From the NCBI GenBank assembly GCA_003315335.1, contig QNRL01000007.1, positions 1 through 64,000 on the forward strand: a stretch of DNA of 64,000 bases, given 5' to 3'. Positions 47,950 through 57,215 of this stretch are shown here, in pieces. A model generated the notes under the pieces. The model searched no databases. It worked only from the letters and a program-made list of their open reading frames with translations, and was not told the origin of the DNA. The position numbers and the translations under genes are program-made. How positions within the stretch are numbered: the stretch's first letter is position 1; the number at the start of each line of letters is the position of its first letter. Origin of the DNA: Pseudocitrobacter faecalis. Lineage in GTDB: Bacteria; Pseudomonadota; Gammaproteobacteria; Enterobacterales; Enterobacteriaceae.

Positions 47950-48572
47950 ACATTCTAATGGCGTCGATGGATGCCCTGCGCACTACGCTTGCCGCGAATA
48001 CAGAAGCCGTTTTACACGATCTGACGAAGCCGGAATGCTCTGTTATCAGTATTGTCAACGGTCATGTCAGTGGCCGAAAACCGGGCGATTCTTTGCTCTC
48101 CGGGCCCAATGATGATGTCGGGTTCCTGGGGCTGCTGGAGCCGGCCCAGCGTGTGCCTTCCCGCGTGTTCAATAACTACAAAACCACCACCTCCTCAGGC
48201 AAAGTGCTCAATAGCGCCTCGACGATTTACTACAGTGAGGACGGCGTCCCGCTTGTGGCCTTTTGCATTAATGTCGATTTGGACGTTGTAAATAACCTGA
48301 AGCGCAATCTGGATTCTCTGTTACCGCCAGCGGCAGAGCAGGAAACAGAGAATACGAGCGACAAAATACCCGCGCACTCTTTTGATGACGTTATTGCTAA
48401 ATTCCGCCAGACGGGGGCAGAAAACAAAATACAGTTTCGCAAACGTGTGGTCGCGGAATTGCAAAAAATGGGCTTCTTTAAGGTTAAAGGCAGCGTGGGG
48501 CATATCGCGCATGCGCTGGGCGTTTCGCGCTACACCATTTATAACTACCTGGAAAAAAATGATGAAAAATAA
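47934..48572 (+). CDS. YheO/DauR-type transcriptional regulator (PAS plus HTH)
   Basis: The 212-residue protein has an N-terminal YheO-like PAS domain (about residues 10-115) and a C-terminal DauR-like helix-turn-helix (VGHIAHALGVSRYTIYNYLE). Relatives regulate D-amino acid or imine metabolism, which suits its operon with Rid and PhzF proteins. It overlaps both neighbouring genes, so it is probably autoregulatory. Confidence 0.85.
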   Translation: MSNLLNILMASMDALRTTLAANTEAVLHDLTKPECSVISIVNGHVSGRKPGDSLLSGPNDDVGFLGLLEPAQRVPSRVFNNYKTTTSSGKVLNSASTIYYSEDGVPLVAFCINVDLDVVNNLKRNLDSLLPPAAEQETENTSDKIPAHSFDDVIAKFRQTGAENKIQFRKRVVAELQKMGFFKVKGSVGHIAHALGVSRYTIYNYLEKNDEK

Positions 48573-49368
48573 CAAAACACACAACATTCCATTCTATCAG
48601 GTTGATGCATTCACCTCCGAGCCTTTCGGCGGTAACCCGGCAGGCGTGTGTCCGCTGAATGAATGGCTAAGCGACGACACATTGCAGGCTATTGCCCGCG
48701 AAAATAACCTGTCGGAAACGGCGTTTTTTGTGCCAACGGACGAGGGCTATCACCTGCGCTGGTGCACGCCTGCGGTAGAGGTGGATCTGTGCGGTCACGC
48801 CACGCTTGCCGCATCCTGGGTGCTGTTTAATAAACTCGGCTATTCCGGGAAAACGATTCGCTTCCTGACACGCAGCGGGGAGCTTAACGTCACGCGAAAT
48901 GGCGATGAATATTGCATGGATTTCCCGGCGCAAAAGGCGCAACCCATCGACACGCCCGCAGGATTACTGGCGGCGCTGGGCATCACTCACGGTGTGGTTG
49001 GCGTGTGGAAAGCGGCCGATTTAGTCGTGCTGGTTGAAGATAAAGCGATAATTGATGGCCTGTCGCCTGACTTTAACGCGCTCAATGCTTTTGATACGCG
49101 CGGCATCATTGTGACGGCGGCGGGTGACAATTTTGACTTTGTCTCGCGCTGGTTTGGCCCACAGGTTGGCGTCAATGAAGATCCGGTTACCGGTTCAGCG
49201 CATACGTTCCTCGCGCCGTTCTGGGCGGAGCGTCTGGGCAAAAATAGGTTATCAGCCCAGCAGGGCGGGGCACGTAAAGGCACGCTGCGCTGTGTCGTTC
49301 GCGACGATGGACGTGTCGAACTGTACGGTGCGGCACGCATGATGATTGAAGGAACCTTTAGCCTGTGA
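48559..49368 (+). CDS. PhzF family isomerase/epimerase
   Basis: The 269-residue protein has the PhzF motifs VDAFTSEPFGGNPAGV, the catalytic Glu in NNLSETAFFV, LCGHATLAASWV and EDPVTGSAH. The family shares the diaminopimelate epimerase fold. Adjacent ATGs at 48559 and 48562 are equal candidates. It overlaps the regulator by 14 bases. Its substrate is unknown, and with the Rid protein it may act on an amino acid derivative. Confidence 0.85.
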   Translation: MMKNNKTHNIPFYQVDAFTSEPFGGNPAGVCPLNEWLSDDTLQAIARENNLSETAFFVPTDEGYHLRWCTPAVEVDLCGHATLAASWVLFNKLGYSGKTIRFLTRSGELNVTRNGDEYCMDFPAQKAQPIDTPAGLLAALGITHGVVGVWKAADLVVLVEDKAIIDGLSPDFNALNAFDTRGIIVTAAGDNFDFVSRWFGPQVGVNEDPVTGSAHTFLAPFWAERLGKNRLSAQQGGARKGTLRCVVRDDGRVELYGAARMMIEGTFSL

Positions 49369-49460
49369 TGAAGCATAAAGAGCCTCGCTATGTGGTCGCC
49401 TTTGGGACGGCCATCATTGTGCTGCTGTATGTGGCCTTTGTCTGGGGAAGCCTGAGGTAA
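49368..49460 (+). CDS. 30-residue single-helix membrane protein coupled to phzF
   Basis: The frame starts at an ATG that shares one base with the phzF stop (TGATG), and it encodes MKHKEPRYVVAFGTAIIVLL and a further short hydrophobic part ending SLR. It has one predicted membrane helix (about residues 9-27) with a basic N-terminus. Such start-stop overlap implies translational coupling. No name is known to me. Its size explains why it would usually be missed. Confidence 0.55.
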   Translation: MKHKEPRYVVAFGTAIIVLLYVAFVWGSLR

Positions 49461-49542
49461 ATTTCTCTAAAGAGTGCTTCTCTGGCCCGGCACGCCTTGT
49501 GCATGACCGGGCATTTCCTGCTTTTCGTGTACGGGTAGGGAA

Positions 49543-49788
49543 TTACTCATTTCCCCATTGATTCAAAAACTCCGCAATCTCATCAATTCGCGCGGCTTTT
49601 ATGCCCGCTTCATCGGCCATCTCTTTCTGCGCCTCTTCGCTGATCTCTTCGTTATTCATCAGGCGGGTCAGCAGCAGTTGAAAATAGTGCGCCAGCGGTG
49701 TGCGTTCAGACTCGGCGACCGGCTCTGCGCATTCCGTCGCGTATTCATCGGCAATATCGTAATACTTCATTGGGATATCGTTGTTCAT
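49543..49788 (-). CDS. ymjA: YmjA, DUF2543 family protein
   Basis: The start [20 protein letters not shown] gives 81 residues, the length of E. coli YmjA, and the sequence is recognisably the same protein through the end (EFLNQWGNE). In E. coli ymjA lies directly beside puuP. Here four genes separate it from puuP, so the neighbourhood has been rearranged or expanded. Function unknown. Confidence 0.85.
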   Translation of the reverse strand: MNNDIPMKYYDIADEYATECAEPVAESERTPLAHYFQLLLTRLMNNEEISEEAQKEMADEAGIKAARIDEIAEFLNQWGNE

Positions 49789-49834
49789 AAAAAGCCTCGG
49801 GTTAACGTTTCGCGTGTATCTGCGCGGGATAGTA

Positions 49835-50728
49835 TCACTCAATGGACGTACACAACACTTCGCGCAGCCACGCCATAAAGGTGGTGACGCGCACGGGCGT
49901 ATAGTGGCGAGTGGGGCGGATGAGCGAAAGGGGCAGCGCTGATGGCGCATGCTCCTGCATTACCGGCACCAGCGTGCCCGCATGCAGCGCATCTTCGACG
50001 ATAAACCACGGCAGCATAGCAATGCCCATCCCCTGGATTGCCGCTTCCCGCAGCACGTCGCCGTTATCGGTGATAAGCGGGGTATTCATCTCAGGCAGCT
50101 CTTTGCCTTCGGTAAATCCCCACTCATCGCGCGCGGAGAGCAGCGAATAACGCAGACAATTGTGCCCGGCGAGTTCAGCAGGTGATGCCGGAACACCGTT
50201 ACGCGCCAGATACGCCGGCGAGGCGCAAAACAGCCGTGGAAGGTCTGCCAGATGCGTGCAAACCAGCGAAGAATCATTTAATGCGCTGATGCGTAATGCC
50301 AAATCCAGTCCTTCTCCCACCAGATCCGACAGTCGGTCTTCCAGCTGTAACTGCACGGTGATGTGCGGATATTTCGCCATAAATACGGGCAGCAGAGGCG
50401 CCAGTTTTTTCACCCCGAAGGTTAACGGCGCCGACAGACGAATTACGCCGCTCAGCGTCTCCTGAAAGCAGTTCAGCCGCTCTTCCGCCTGTTCCAGTGA
50501 TTCAAGGATCCCTTTCACATCCTTGTAAAACTGCTCCCCGGCGGTGGTGAGCTCCAGGTGTCGCGTCGTGCGGTTGAGCAGACGCACGCCCAGGCTCTGT
50601 TCCAGCGAAGAGACGCGGCGGCTGATGGAGGCACTGCTGGTTTCCAGTTGTACGGCGGCGTTATAAAAACTCCCCGTTTCGATCACGGCGACAAAACTGC
50701 GCAGGGCGATCAGATCGTATTCTTTCAT
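49835..50728 (-). CDS. LysR family regulator, divergent from pirin gene
   Basis: The start [20 protein letters not shown] gives 297 residues with a LysR helix-turn-helix ([20 protein letters not shown]) and effector domain. It is divergent from a pirin gene at 50820 with 91 bases between them. This pairing is common in Enterobacteriaceae and suggests that it controls the pirin gene. Ligand unknown. Confidence 0.85.
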   Translation of the reverse strand: MKEYDLIALRSFVAVIETGSFYNAAVQLETSSASISRRVSSLEQSLGVRLLNRTTRHLELTTAGEQFYKDVKGILESLEQAEERLNCFQETLSGVIRLSAPLTFGVKKLAPLLPVFMAKYPHITVQLQLEDRLSDLVGEGLDLALRISALNDSSLVCTHLADLPRLFCASPAYLARNGVPASPAELAGHNCLRYSLLSARDEWGFTEGKELPEMNTPLITDNGDVLREAAIQGMGIAMLPWFIVEDALHAGTLVPVMQEHAPSALPLSLIRPTRHYTPVRVTTFMAWLREVLCTSIE

Positions 50729-50819
50729 TTTTCGTAACGGTGAATTGTGTGTGGCCCCATTTATCCTGGGGAGAAAGGTCATTACTCTGTCCGCATTATA
50801 TGAACACCGGAGAGAAACA

Positions 50820-51560
50820 ATGACAACCCAATACCGCGTAAAAAAAGGCGAATCCCTGCATTATCTGCCCGCAAGTGATTATCACCCGGCCGATACCTAC
50901 TTCCATTTTTCGTTCGCCAATTATTACGATCCTGACAACATGAATTATGGCGTATTGCGTGTGGTGAATGATGACAACGTGAAACCGCACAACGGTTTTG
51001 GCCGCCATCCGCATCAAAACATGGAAATTGTCAGCTATGTGATTGATGGGCAGCTCACCCACTGGGATAGCGCAACACAAACAGAAGAGACGTTGGGACG
51101 TGGGCATGTGCAGGCGATTACCGCCGGGAACGGCGTCTGGCACTCAGAGCTTAACAAACATGATGAGTGGTGCCGCTTCCTGCAAATCTGGATCCTGCCG
51201 CCGAAACAGGGGCTGGAGGTGCGTTACAACCAGCGTAAATATCAGGCGGAAGAGCGCGAAAACAAGCTCCTGCATATTGTCGGTAGCCTGAATAATGACG
51301 ATGCGCCGCTGATGCTCAACCAGGATGTGAACATGTTTGTGAGCGAACTGACCAATCCGACTGCGGAAGTGGAATATCAATTGCAGGCCGGTCGTCAGGC
51401 ATATATCAATAACTTCGAAGGTGAAGTGAATGTGAAAGGCATCGCTACGTTAGGTAAAAAAGATACGCTGGAAATTACCGGGCCGGCAACGCTGAAATTC
51501 AGCACCGCTAAAGAACAGAGTCATTTCATTATTATCGAAATGCCTGAGTCTCACGCCTGA
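50820..51560 (+). CDS. Pirin family protein
   Basis: The 246-residue bicupin has the pirin metal site in GFGRHPHQNMEIVSYV and a Glu/His pair further on (VWHSELNK). Bacterial pirins such as YhhW have quercetinase activity, but the physiological role is uncertain. The ATG at 50820 has GGAGAGAAAC upstream. The neighbouring LysR gene is the likely regulator. Confidence 0.88.
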   Translation: MTTQYRVKKGESLHYLPASDYHPADTYFHFSFANYYDPDNMNYGVLRVVNDDNVKPHNGFGRHPHQNMEIVSYVIDGQLTHWDSATQTEETLGRGHVQAITAGNGVWHSELNKHDEWCRFLQIWILPPKQGLEVRYNQRKYQAEERENKLLHIVGSLNNDDAPLMLNQDVNMFVSELTNPTAEVEYQLQAGRQAYINNFEGEVNVKGIATLGKKDTLEITGPATLKFSTAKEQSHFIIIEMPESHA

Positions 51561-51637
51561 TTTTTAACGCATGACCCTGTCGATTTTTCCGGACACTTGC
51601 TAAAGTAAGCTGCTGATAGCAAAGGAAGGAATGCACC

Positions 51638-52276
51638 GTGGCCGGAAGAATCGATTATCAGATTGAAAAATACAGCTTCACCGAAGCGGGCGAGTCGCCG
51701 CGTCTGGCTCAGCAGTGGCGAGAGGTGATTGAAGAGTGCCGTCAGTCCGGCGCGGGTGCGCAGGAGCGGTTGCGTATTGCGCTGCTGAACGTTGACTACG
51801 TCACCAGCTTCGAATTGCCTTTTCGTCTGCTGTTAATTCGTGCGCCACAGCTTATCGCCGCCGTGCGCGATGAACTTCAGCTCAGTCAGAAAAATGTCCT
51901 CTTTAACGGCAAACGTTTTGGTTGTGTTTACAGCCTGAAAGCCAGCCTGGACGCCATTCCCGACGACTATCAATACCGCTTGTCCACGCGCATCCGGCGA
52001 ATGGATGGCCCGCTTTCAACCGCCTCGCCGTATCAGGAGATTGCCAAACAGATTAAACAGCCGCGCGAGCGTTTGAAGCTGGCGCTGGAAAATGACTTAC
52101 AGGTAACGGCGCTTGATGGGCTTTTTTGGTTTGGCATTCAACGAATAGCCGCAGATGTGCAGCGGTTGCGTAAAACGGGGATGCAGATCAGCACCGCAGA
52201 GGTGGAGGTGTTTGATAACCTGACCGGCACCACCCGGCGGGTACCGTATTATCAGCAGGTTAAAAGCGGCGCGTAG
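51638..52276 (+). CDS. Unknown protein with a C-terminal helix-turn-helix-like domain
   Basis: The GTG start at 51638 follows AAGGAAGG at good spacing and gives 212 residues. The C-terminal part (DGLFWFGIQRIAADVQRLRK, then a stretch of strands) resembles the helix-turn-helix family that senses strand-end sequence in phage and plasmid proteins. The N-terminal part is not familiar. No neighbours suggest a function. A terminator overlaps its stop codon. Confidence 0.5.
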   Translation: MAGRIDYQIEKYSFTEAGESPRLAQQWREVIEECRQSGAGAQERLRIALLNVDYVTSFELPFRLLLIRAPQLIAAVRDELQLSQKNVLFNGKRFGCVYSLKASLDAIPDDYQYRLSTRIRRMDGPLSTASPYQEIAKQIKQPRERLKLALENDLQVTALDGLFWFGIQRIAADVQRLRKTGMQISTAEVEVFDNLTGTTRRVPYYQQVKSGA

Positions 52277-52289
52277 TGCGCCGCTTTTT
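52265..52289 (+). terminator. Terminator overlapping a stop codon
   Basis: AGCGGCGC (52265-52272) pairs perfectly with GCGCCGCT (52278-52285), and T follows. The stem includes the last codons and stop of the preceding gene, so no separate untranslated tail exists. Confidence 0.75.
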
Positions 52290-52299
52290 GCAGGGTTTT

Positions 52300-52334
<35 letters not shown>

Positions 52335-52382
52335 TGAACAACGGGCACGTTGTCAGCGTTGTTGCCCGATGCCATCCAACAA

Positions 52383-53768
52383 TTACGTCTCACTCACTGG
52401 CGTTCTGTCACCCTCATACAACGGCACTTTGCGATAACGTCGCACCAGATACCACAAATACGCCCCACCCAGCGCCGCCCACACCAGGCCCAGCGTCAGT
52501 GACGTTGACTCCAGGTTAACCCACAGCACGCCCACCGTCAGCGCGCCAACCAGCGGCATCAGTAAATAGTGGAAATGCTCTTTCCAGCTTTTATTCATTC
52601 CTTTGCGCCGCCAGAAGTGGTTGAACACCGACAGATTAACGAAGGTAAACGCCACCAGCGCGCCGAAGTTAATCAGCGCCGTGGCGGTGACTAAATCGAA
52701 GAACAGCGCCGACAGCGCCACAATCCCCACCATAATGACGTTCAACGCAGGCGTGCGCCATTTCGGATGCACATAGCCAAACACGCGTTCCGGGAACACA
52801 TTGTCACGCCCCATCACATACAGCAGACGCGACACGCTGGCGTGTGACGCGAGGCCGGATGCCAGCGTGTTCACAAACGTGGTGCAAAGGAAAATCGACT
52901 GGAACAGCTTGCCGCCGACGTACAGTGCAATCTCTGGCAGAGCGGCATCCGGGTCTTTAAAGCGGCTGATATCCGGGAAGAACAGCTGCATAAAGAACGA
53001 CGCGGCAATAAAGATAATGCCGCCGTACACCGCCGTCAGGAAGATGGCTTTCGGAATAACCCGCGCGGCATCCGGCGTCTCTTCGGAAAGCGTGGTCACC
53101 GCATCAAAACCGAGGAACGAGAAGCAGACGATCGTCGCCCCGGTAATGATCGGGATCAGATGCGCGTTCTCACTGATAAACGGCTGTAACGACCAGACGG
53201 TGCCAACGCCTTCTCCTTTATGCAGCCCCTGAACCACCAAAATGATAAACACCACCATGATGGAGATTTGCACCAGCACAAACAGGGTATTGAAGTTAGC
53301 GACCAGGTTAACGCTCTTCAGGTTCGCGGCGGTTAAAATGGCGACGAACGTCACCACCCACACCCACGGCGGCACGTCCGGGAAGAGGGCAGAGAGATAG
53401 ATCTTCGCCAACAGTACGTTGATCATCGGCAAAAAGAGATAATCCAGCAGCGATGACCAGCCGACCATAAAACCGACGTGCGGGTTAATCGACTTTTGCG
53501 CGTAGGTATAGGCCGAGCCCGCCTCCGGGAACTGGCGAACCAGCTTACCGTAGCTGACTGCGGTAAACAGCACACCGGCCAGCGCCAGCAGATAGGACGC
53601 CGGAACGTGGCCGTCGCTGATGCCGGACACGATGCCAAAGGTATCGAAGACGGTCATCGGCGTGAGGTAGGCAAGCCCCATCATCACCACCTGCCACAGC
53701 TTCAGCGACTTACGCAGTTTGGTTTTGCCGGGTTGGGCGGCGATATCCAGTGAGGAATTAAAGGCCAT
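52383..53768 (-). CDS. puuP: PuuP, putrescine importer
   Basis: The start [20 protein letters not shown] gives 461 residues, the length of E. coli PuuP. Twelve membrane helices follow the APC pattern ([20 protein letters not shown] in helix one). It imports putrescine by proton symport to feed PuuA. In E. coli, PuuR represses it. Its leader of about 300 bases has alternative hairpins. Confidence 0.92.
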   Translation of the reverse strand: MAFNSSLDIAAQPGKTKLRKSLKLWQVVMMGLAYLTPMTVFDTFGIVSGISDGHVPASYLLALAGVLFTAVSYGKLVRQFPEAGSAYTYAQKSINPHVGFMVGWSSLLDYLFLPMINVLLAKIYLSALFPDVPPWVWVVTFVAILTAANLKSVNLVANFNTLFVLVQISIMVVFIILVVQGLHKGEGVGTVWSLQPFISENAHLIPIITGATIVCFSFLGFDAVTTLSEETPDAARVIPKAIFLTAVYGGIIFIAASFFMQLFFPDISRFKDPDAALPEIALYVGGKLFQSIFLCTTFVNTLASGLASHASVSRLLYVMGRDNVFPERVFGYVHPKWRTPALNVIMVGIVALSALFFDLVTATALINFGALVAFTFVNLSVFNHFWRRKGMNKSWKEHFHYLLMPLVGALTVGVLWVNLESTSLTLGLVWAALGGAYLWYLVRRYRKVPLYEGDRTPVSET

Positions 53769-54072
53769 GATGCGTGCCTCCGCTGCGTAATCGGGTTTGC
53801 GGTCGCGTCGACCTGAAATCAAACCTGTTTAGCAGGGGAAGCAAGGGAGGCGGGGTACTTTCGGTCGTGGGGAGGGCGCAAACGCAGCCTCCCTCGCCAT
53901 GCGGGTATTTCATCATCGGCATCATCTCATTTCCTCGTCACAGTCTGTATCGTTAACGGAAGCCCGTTGCCGCCTGCGTTCCATAACGCGACATACGGGA
54001 AATGTCTGGATTACCAGCAAATGTCAGGCCAGGCTCCGCTCAGGCCGGTGATACATACCCCGCAAGGGGCCA
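53769..54072 (-). promoter_or_regulatory. puuP leader with mutually exclusive hairpins
   Basis: In the puuP transcript the segment from 53894-53887 can pair with 53876-53869 (GGGAGG to CCTCCC, with an inner GCG/CGC stem) or with the more distant 53851-53844 (8 perfect pairs plus a wobble and one more). These two structures exclude each other, an arrangement typical of attenuators. No T run follows the second hairpin. The puuA stop is at the far end. Confidence 0.4.
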
Positions 54073-55491
54073 CTACGCGTTTTTCAACATCCACTCAATT
54101 TCGGTTTCAGTAATGAGGCGCTCAAACTGCAACAGCTCATCATTCTTACAGGCGTGATACACATGGCAGAAACGCTCGCCCAGATAGTGGCGCAGGTCGT
54201 CATTTTGCATAAACTCCCACAGCGCATCGCTCTGACGAATCGGGAAGGGTAAGCCCTCCTGCTCCAGCCCGTTGCCTTCTACTTCTTCCTGCAACGGCAG
54301 TTCGTTATCGAGGCCGTGCAGAATACCTGCGAAAATTGCCGCCATCACCAGATACGGGTTGGCATCTGCCCCCGCCACGCGGTATTCCACGCGGTGGTTA
54401 TGACGATCGCCGCACGGAATACGCAGGGCGACGGTGCGGTTGTTATGGCCCCACGATGCCTGCGTTGGCACATACATCCCCGGCTGGAAGCGGCGATACG
54501 AGTTCACGTTCGGCGCCAGCAACGCCATCGACGATGGCATCAGGTCAATCATCCCGGCGAGCATCTTTTTCAGCAGCGGCGAATCTTCGCCGTCCGCGTC
54601 AGCAAGAACGTTCTCACCACGGTTATTTTGCATGCTGATATGGATATGCATCCCGCTGCCCGCGTGCTCTTCATACGGCTTGGCCATAAAAGTGGCGTGC
54701 ATCTTATGCTTTTCCGCCATCAGACGCACCAGGCGTTTAAGGGCTAATGCATCATCGCAGGCATCCAGCACGTTATCAGTGTGATACAGGTTGATTTCGA
54801 ACTGGCCCGGTGAGGCTTCGGCGACCGCGCCATCAGCCGGGATGAGCTGTAACTGCGCCAGTTCATCAATATCATTGAGCACATCGGCGAAGTGGTTGAG
54901 GTTATCAACCGAGTAAACCTGGCTTTGGGTGTTGCGGTCATCGGTGCCGGGCGCGCAGGGCGGTTGCAGATACCCTTCGGCGTCGCGTTTGCGATCCAGT
55001 AAATAGAACTCCAGCTCTACCGCTACGACCGGGAACAGTCCGCGCTGGCGTAGCTGCTGCCACAGGCGGTTGAGTACGTTCCGCGGCTCAACGTCAAAGG
55101 GAGCGCCATCTTCATCGACCATGGTCAGGAGCATCTGACCGATATATTCCGGGTCGGCGGCGGAAGGGGTTAAGGAACCCAGTACCGGCACGCAGGTACG
55201 ATCCGGTTCGCCCATATCCTGACCCAGGCCCGCTTCTTCTACGACGTTACCCAGAATGTCCATCGCGAAGACGGAGGCCGGGAAATAACATCCTTTCTCA
55301 AGCTTCTTCAGGCTGGCTACCGGGACGCGTTTTCCGCGGAAGCAACCATTCAGATCGGTAAGCAGTACATCAACATATTGCGTATTCGGGTAGCGCTCCA
55401 GGTAGCGTTTCACTTCCTGCGTAAAGGCGCTACCCCGCCTCTCTTCTGACTGCTGAACAAAGTTCTCAACTTCAACGATATTGGTTTCCAT
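54073..55491 (-). CDS. puuA: PuuA, glutamate-putrescine ligase
   Basis: The start METNIVEVENFVQQSEERRG gives 472 residues, the E. coli PuuA length. The protein is a glutamine synthetase relative with the metal/ATP motifs VAVELEFYLL and HAGSGMHIHISMQNN. It makes gamma-glutamylputrescine from putrescine, glutamate and ATP. It is divergent from puuD with PuuR operators between them. The longer upstream frame is not real. Confidence 0.95.
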   Translation of the reverse strand: METNIVEVENFVQQSEERRGSAFTQEVKRYLERYPNTQYVDVLLTDLNGCFRGKRVPVASLKKLEKGCYFPASVFAMDILGNVVEEAGLGQDMGEPDRTCVPVLGSLTPSAADPEYIGQMLLTMVDEDGAPFDVEPRNVLNRLWQQLRQRGLFPVVAVELEFYLLDRKRDAEGYLQPPCAPGTDDRNTQSQVYSVDNLNHFADVLNDIDELAQLQLIPADGAVAEASPGQFEINLYHTDNVLDACDDALALKRLVRLMAEKHKMHATFMAKPYEEHAGSGMHIHISMQNNRGENVLADADGEDSPLLKKMLAGMIDLMPSSMALLAPNVNSYRRFQPGMYVPTQASWGHNNRTVALRIPCGDRHNHRVEYRVAGADANPYLVMAAIFAGILHGLDNELPLQEEVEGNGLEQEGLPFPIRQSDALWEFMQNDDLRHYLGERFCHVYHACKNDELLQFERLITETEIEWMLKNA

Positions 55492-55535
55492 GATTCTTCG
55501 CCTTTGGTTTTGTTTTCCGCTCGCTATAAAAGCGT

Positions 55536-55550
55536 AAAATATAATGACCA
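55536..55550. promoter_or_regulatory. PuuR operator, puuA side
   Basis: AAAATATAATGACCA matches the published PuuR recognition sequence (AAAATATAATGAACA) at 14 of 15 positions. It lies 45 bases upstream of the puuA start. Confidence 0.75.
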
Positions 55551-55631
55551 CTCTTCGAATTTGTATGCAAACTAAATGTTTGTCAAATGTTAAATTAAGT
55601 TTGCAAAACCGAAAATCCACTGCTAGATTGA

Positions 55632-55645
55632 AAAAATATTGAACA
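55632..55645. promoter_or_regulatory. PuuR operator-like site, puuD side
   Basis: AAAAATATTGAACA is a degenerate match to the PuuR site with one base missing from the centre. It lies about 60 bases before the puuD start. Confidence 0.45.
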
Positions 55646-55703
55646 GAAAGGTCATTTTAACCGCAGTAATGGCGATAATTTAGTCCACTTTGTGAGATCG
55701 ATC

Positions 55704-56468
55704 ATGGAAAATATAATGTACAAGCCGGTTATCGGTATCGTGATGTGCAGGAACAGGCTTAAGGGTCACGAGACCCAGACCCTGCAAGAAAAGTACCTGA
55801 ATGCCATTATTCACGCGGGCGGTTTGCCGATTGCGCTGCCACACGCGCTGGCGGAGCCAGAGTTGCTCGCAGAACTCCTGCCGAAACTCGATGGCATTTA
55901 TCTGCCTGGCAGCCCCAGCAATGTGCAGCCGCACCTTTATGGTGAAAACGGCGATGAGCCTGACGCCGATCCCGGGCGTGATCTTCTGAGCATGGCGTTG
56001 ATTAACGCCGCACTCGAAAGGCGCATCCCCATTTTCGCCATTTGCCGTGGGTTACAGGAGCTGGTGGTGGCCACCGGCGGGAAGCTGCATCGCAAACTGT
56101 GCGAGCAGCCAGAACTGCTGGAACATCGTGAAGATCCTGAACTGCCGGTAGAACAGCAGTATGCGCCATCGCATGAAGTGCAGGTTGAAGAGGGCGGATT
56201 ACTTTCCGCGCTGTTACCTGACTGTAGCAACTTTTGGGTAAACTCTCTGCACGGGCAGGGGGCGAAGGTTGTGAGCCCGCGATTGCGCGTCGAGGCCCGT
56301 TCGCCGGATGGGCTGGTGGAGGCGGTGAGCGTCAATCATCACCCCTTCGCGCTGGGCGTGCAGTGGCACCCGGAATGGAACAGTAGCGAGTATGCGCTTT
56401 CGCGTATATTGTTTGAGGGCTTTATCACCGCTTGTCAGAACCATATCGCTGAAAAACAGCGACTCTGA
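55704..56468 (+). CDS. puuD: PuuD, gamma-glutamyl-GABA hydrolase
   Basis: The ATG at 55704 gives 254 residues, the E. coli length. The class I glutamine amidotransferase nucleophile is Cys114 (IFAICRGLQEL), with the His-Glu pair in VQWHPEWNS. It releases GABA and glutamate from gamma-glutamyl-GABA, the last step before PuuE. A PuuR operator overlaps its first codons. puuR follows after 25 bases. Confidence 0.95.
   Translation: MENIMYKPVIGIVMCRNRLKGHETQTLQEKYLNAIIHAGGLPIALPHALAEPELLAELLPKLDGIYLPGSPSNVQPHLYGENGDEPDADPGRDLLSMALINAALERRIPIFAICRGLQELVVATGGKLHRKLCEQPELLEHREDPELPVEQQYAPSHEVQVEEGGLLSALLPDCSNFWVNSLHGQGAKVVSPRLRVEARSPDGLVEAVSVNHHPFALGVQWHPEWNSSEYALSRILFEGFITACQNHIAEKQRL
55708..55722. 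promoter_or_regulatory. PuuR operator inside the puuD coding start
   Basis: AAAATATAATGTACA matches the PuuR site at 14 of 15 positions and begins at the fifth base of puuD. Repressor bound here would block early elongation of the puuD transcript as well as initiation. Confidence 0.65.
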
Positions 56469-56493
56469 CCCCTACAGTTAAGGAAATGCAAAT

Positions 56494-57051
56494 ATGAGTG
56501 ATGACGGACTGGCACCGGGTAAACGCTTGTCGGAAATCCGCCAGCAACAAGGACTTTCACAACGTCGTGCCGCCGAACTCTCCGGGCTGACTCACAGCGC
56601 TATCAGTACGATAGAGCAGGATAAAGTCAGCCCAGCCATCAGTACGCTGCAAAAGCTGCTGAAGGTGTATGGTCTGTCACTCTCGGAATTCTTTTCCGAG
56701 CCGGAAAAACCTGATGAACCGCAGGTCGTCATTAATCAGGACGACTTAATTGAAATGGGGAGTCAGGGTGTGTCGATGAAGCTGGTTCATAACGGGAACC
56801 CGAATCGCACGCTGGCGATGATATTTGAAACTTATCAGCCGGGTACGACGACCGGGGAGAGAATTAAGCATCAGGGTGAGGAAATAGGCACTGTACTGGA
56901 AGGTGAAATTGTTCTGACCATTAATGGTCAGGATTATCACCTCGTCGCGGGGCAAAGTTATGCCATTAATACCGGCATCCCGCACAGTTTCAGTAATACG
57001 TCGGCAGGTATTTGCCGAATTATTAGCGCCCATACCCCCACCACGTTTTAA
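56494..57051 (+). CDS. puuR: PuuR, repressor of putrescine utilisation
   Basis: The 185-residue protein has an N-terminal Cro/C1-type helix-turn-helix (LSQRRAAELSGLTHSAISTI) and a C-terminal cupin domain (GEEIGTVLEGEIVLTINGQD). It represses the puu genes and is released by putrescine. Length equals E. coli PuuR. It lies in the operon between puuD and puuC. Confidence 0.95.
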   Translation: MSDDGLAPGKRLSEIRQQQGLSQRRAAELSGLTHSAISTIEQDKVSPAISTLQKLLKVYGLSLSEFFSEPEKPDEPQVVINQDDLIEMGSQGVSMKLVHNGNPNRTLAMIFETYQPGTTTGERIKHQGEEIGTVLEGEIVLTINGQDYHLVAGQSYAINTGIPHSFSNTSAGICRIISAHTPTTF

Positions 57052-57074
57052 TCTTTTTGTTTTTGTTAGCCGGG

Positions 57075-57101
57075 TAAGCGAAGCGCCACCCGGCTAGCTA
57101 T
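57075..57101. repeat. REP-like palindrome between puuR and puuC
   Basis: AGCCGGGTAAGCGAAGCGCC and the following ACCCGGCT form an imperfect GC-rich palindrome of the REP type. It is inside the operon, so it may affect puuC message stability. Confidence 0.55.
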
Positions 57102-57215
57102 AAAGGCAATCCATAAAGAATGTCGCCGGAAATAAACGGGCTCATCGCCCGGGGATCTCTGCGCCCTGACGTTCACAAACTGCATATATCTGATAGACGT
57201 GAAACAGGAGTCATA

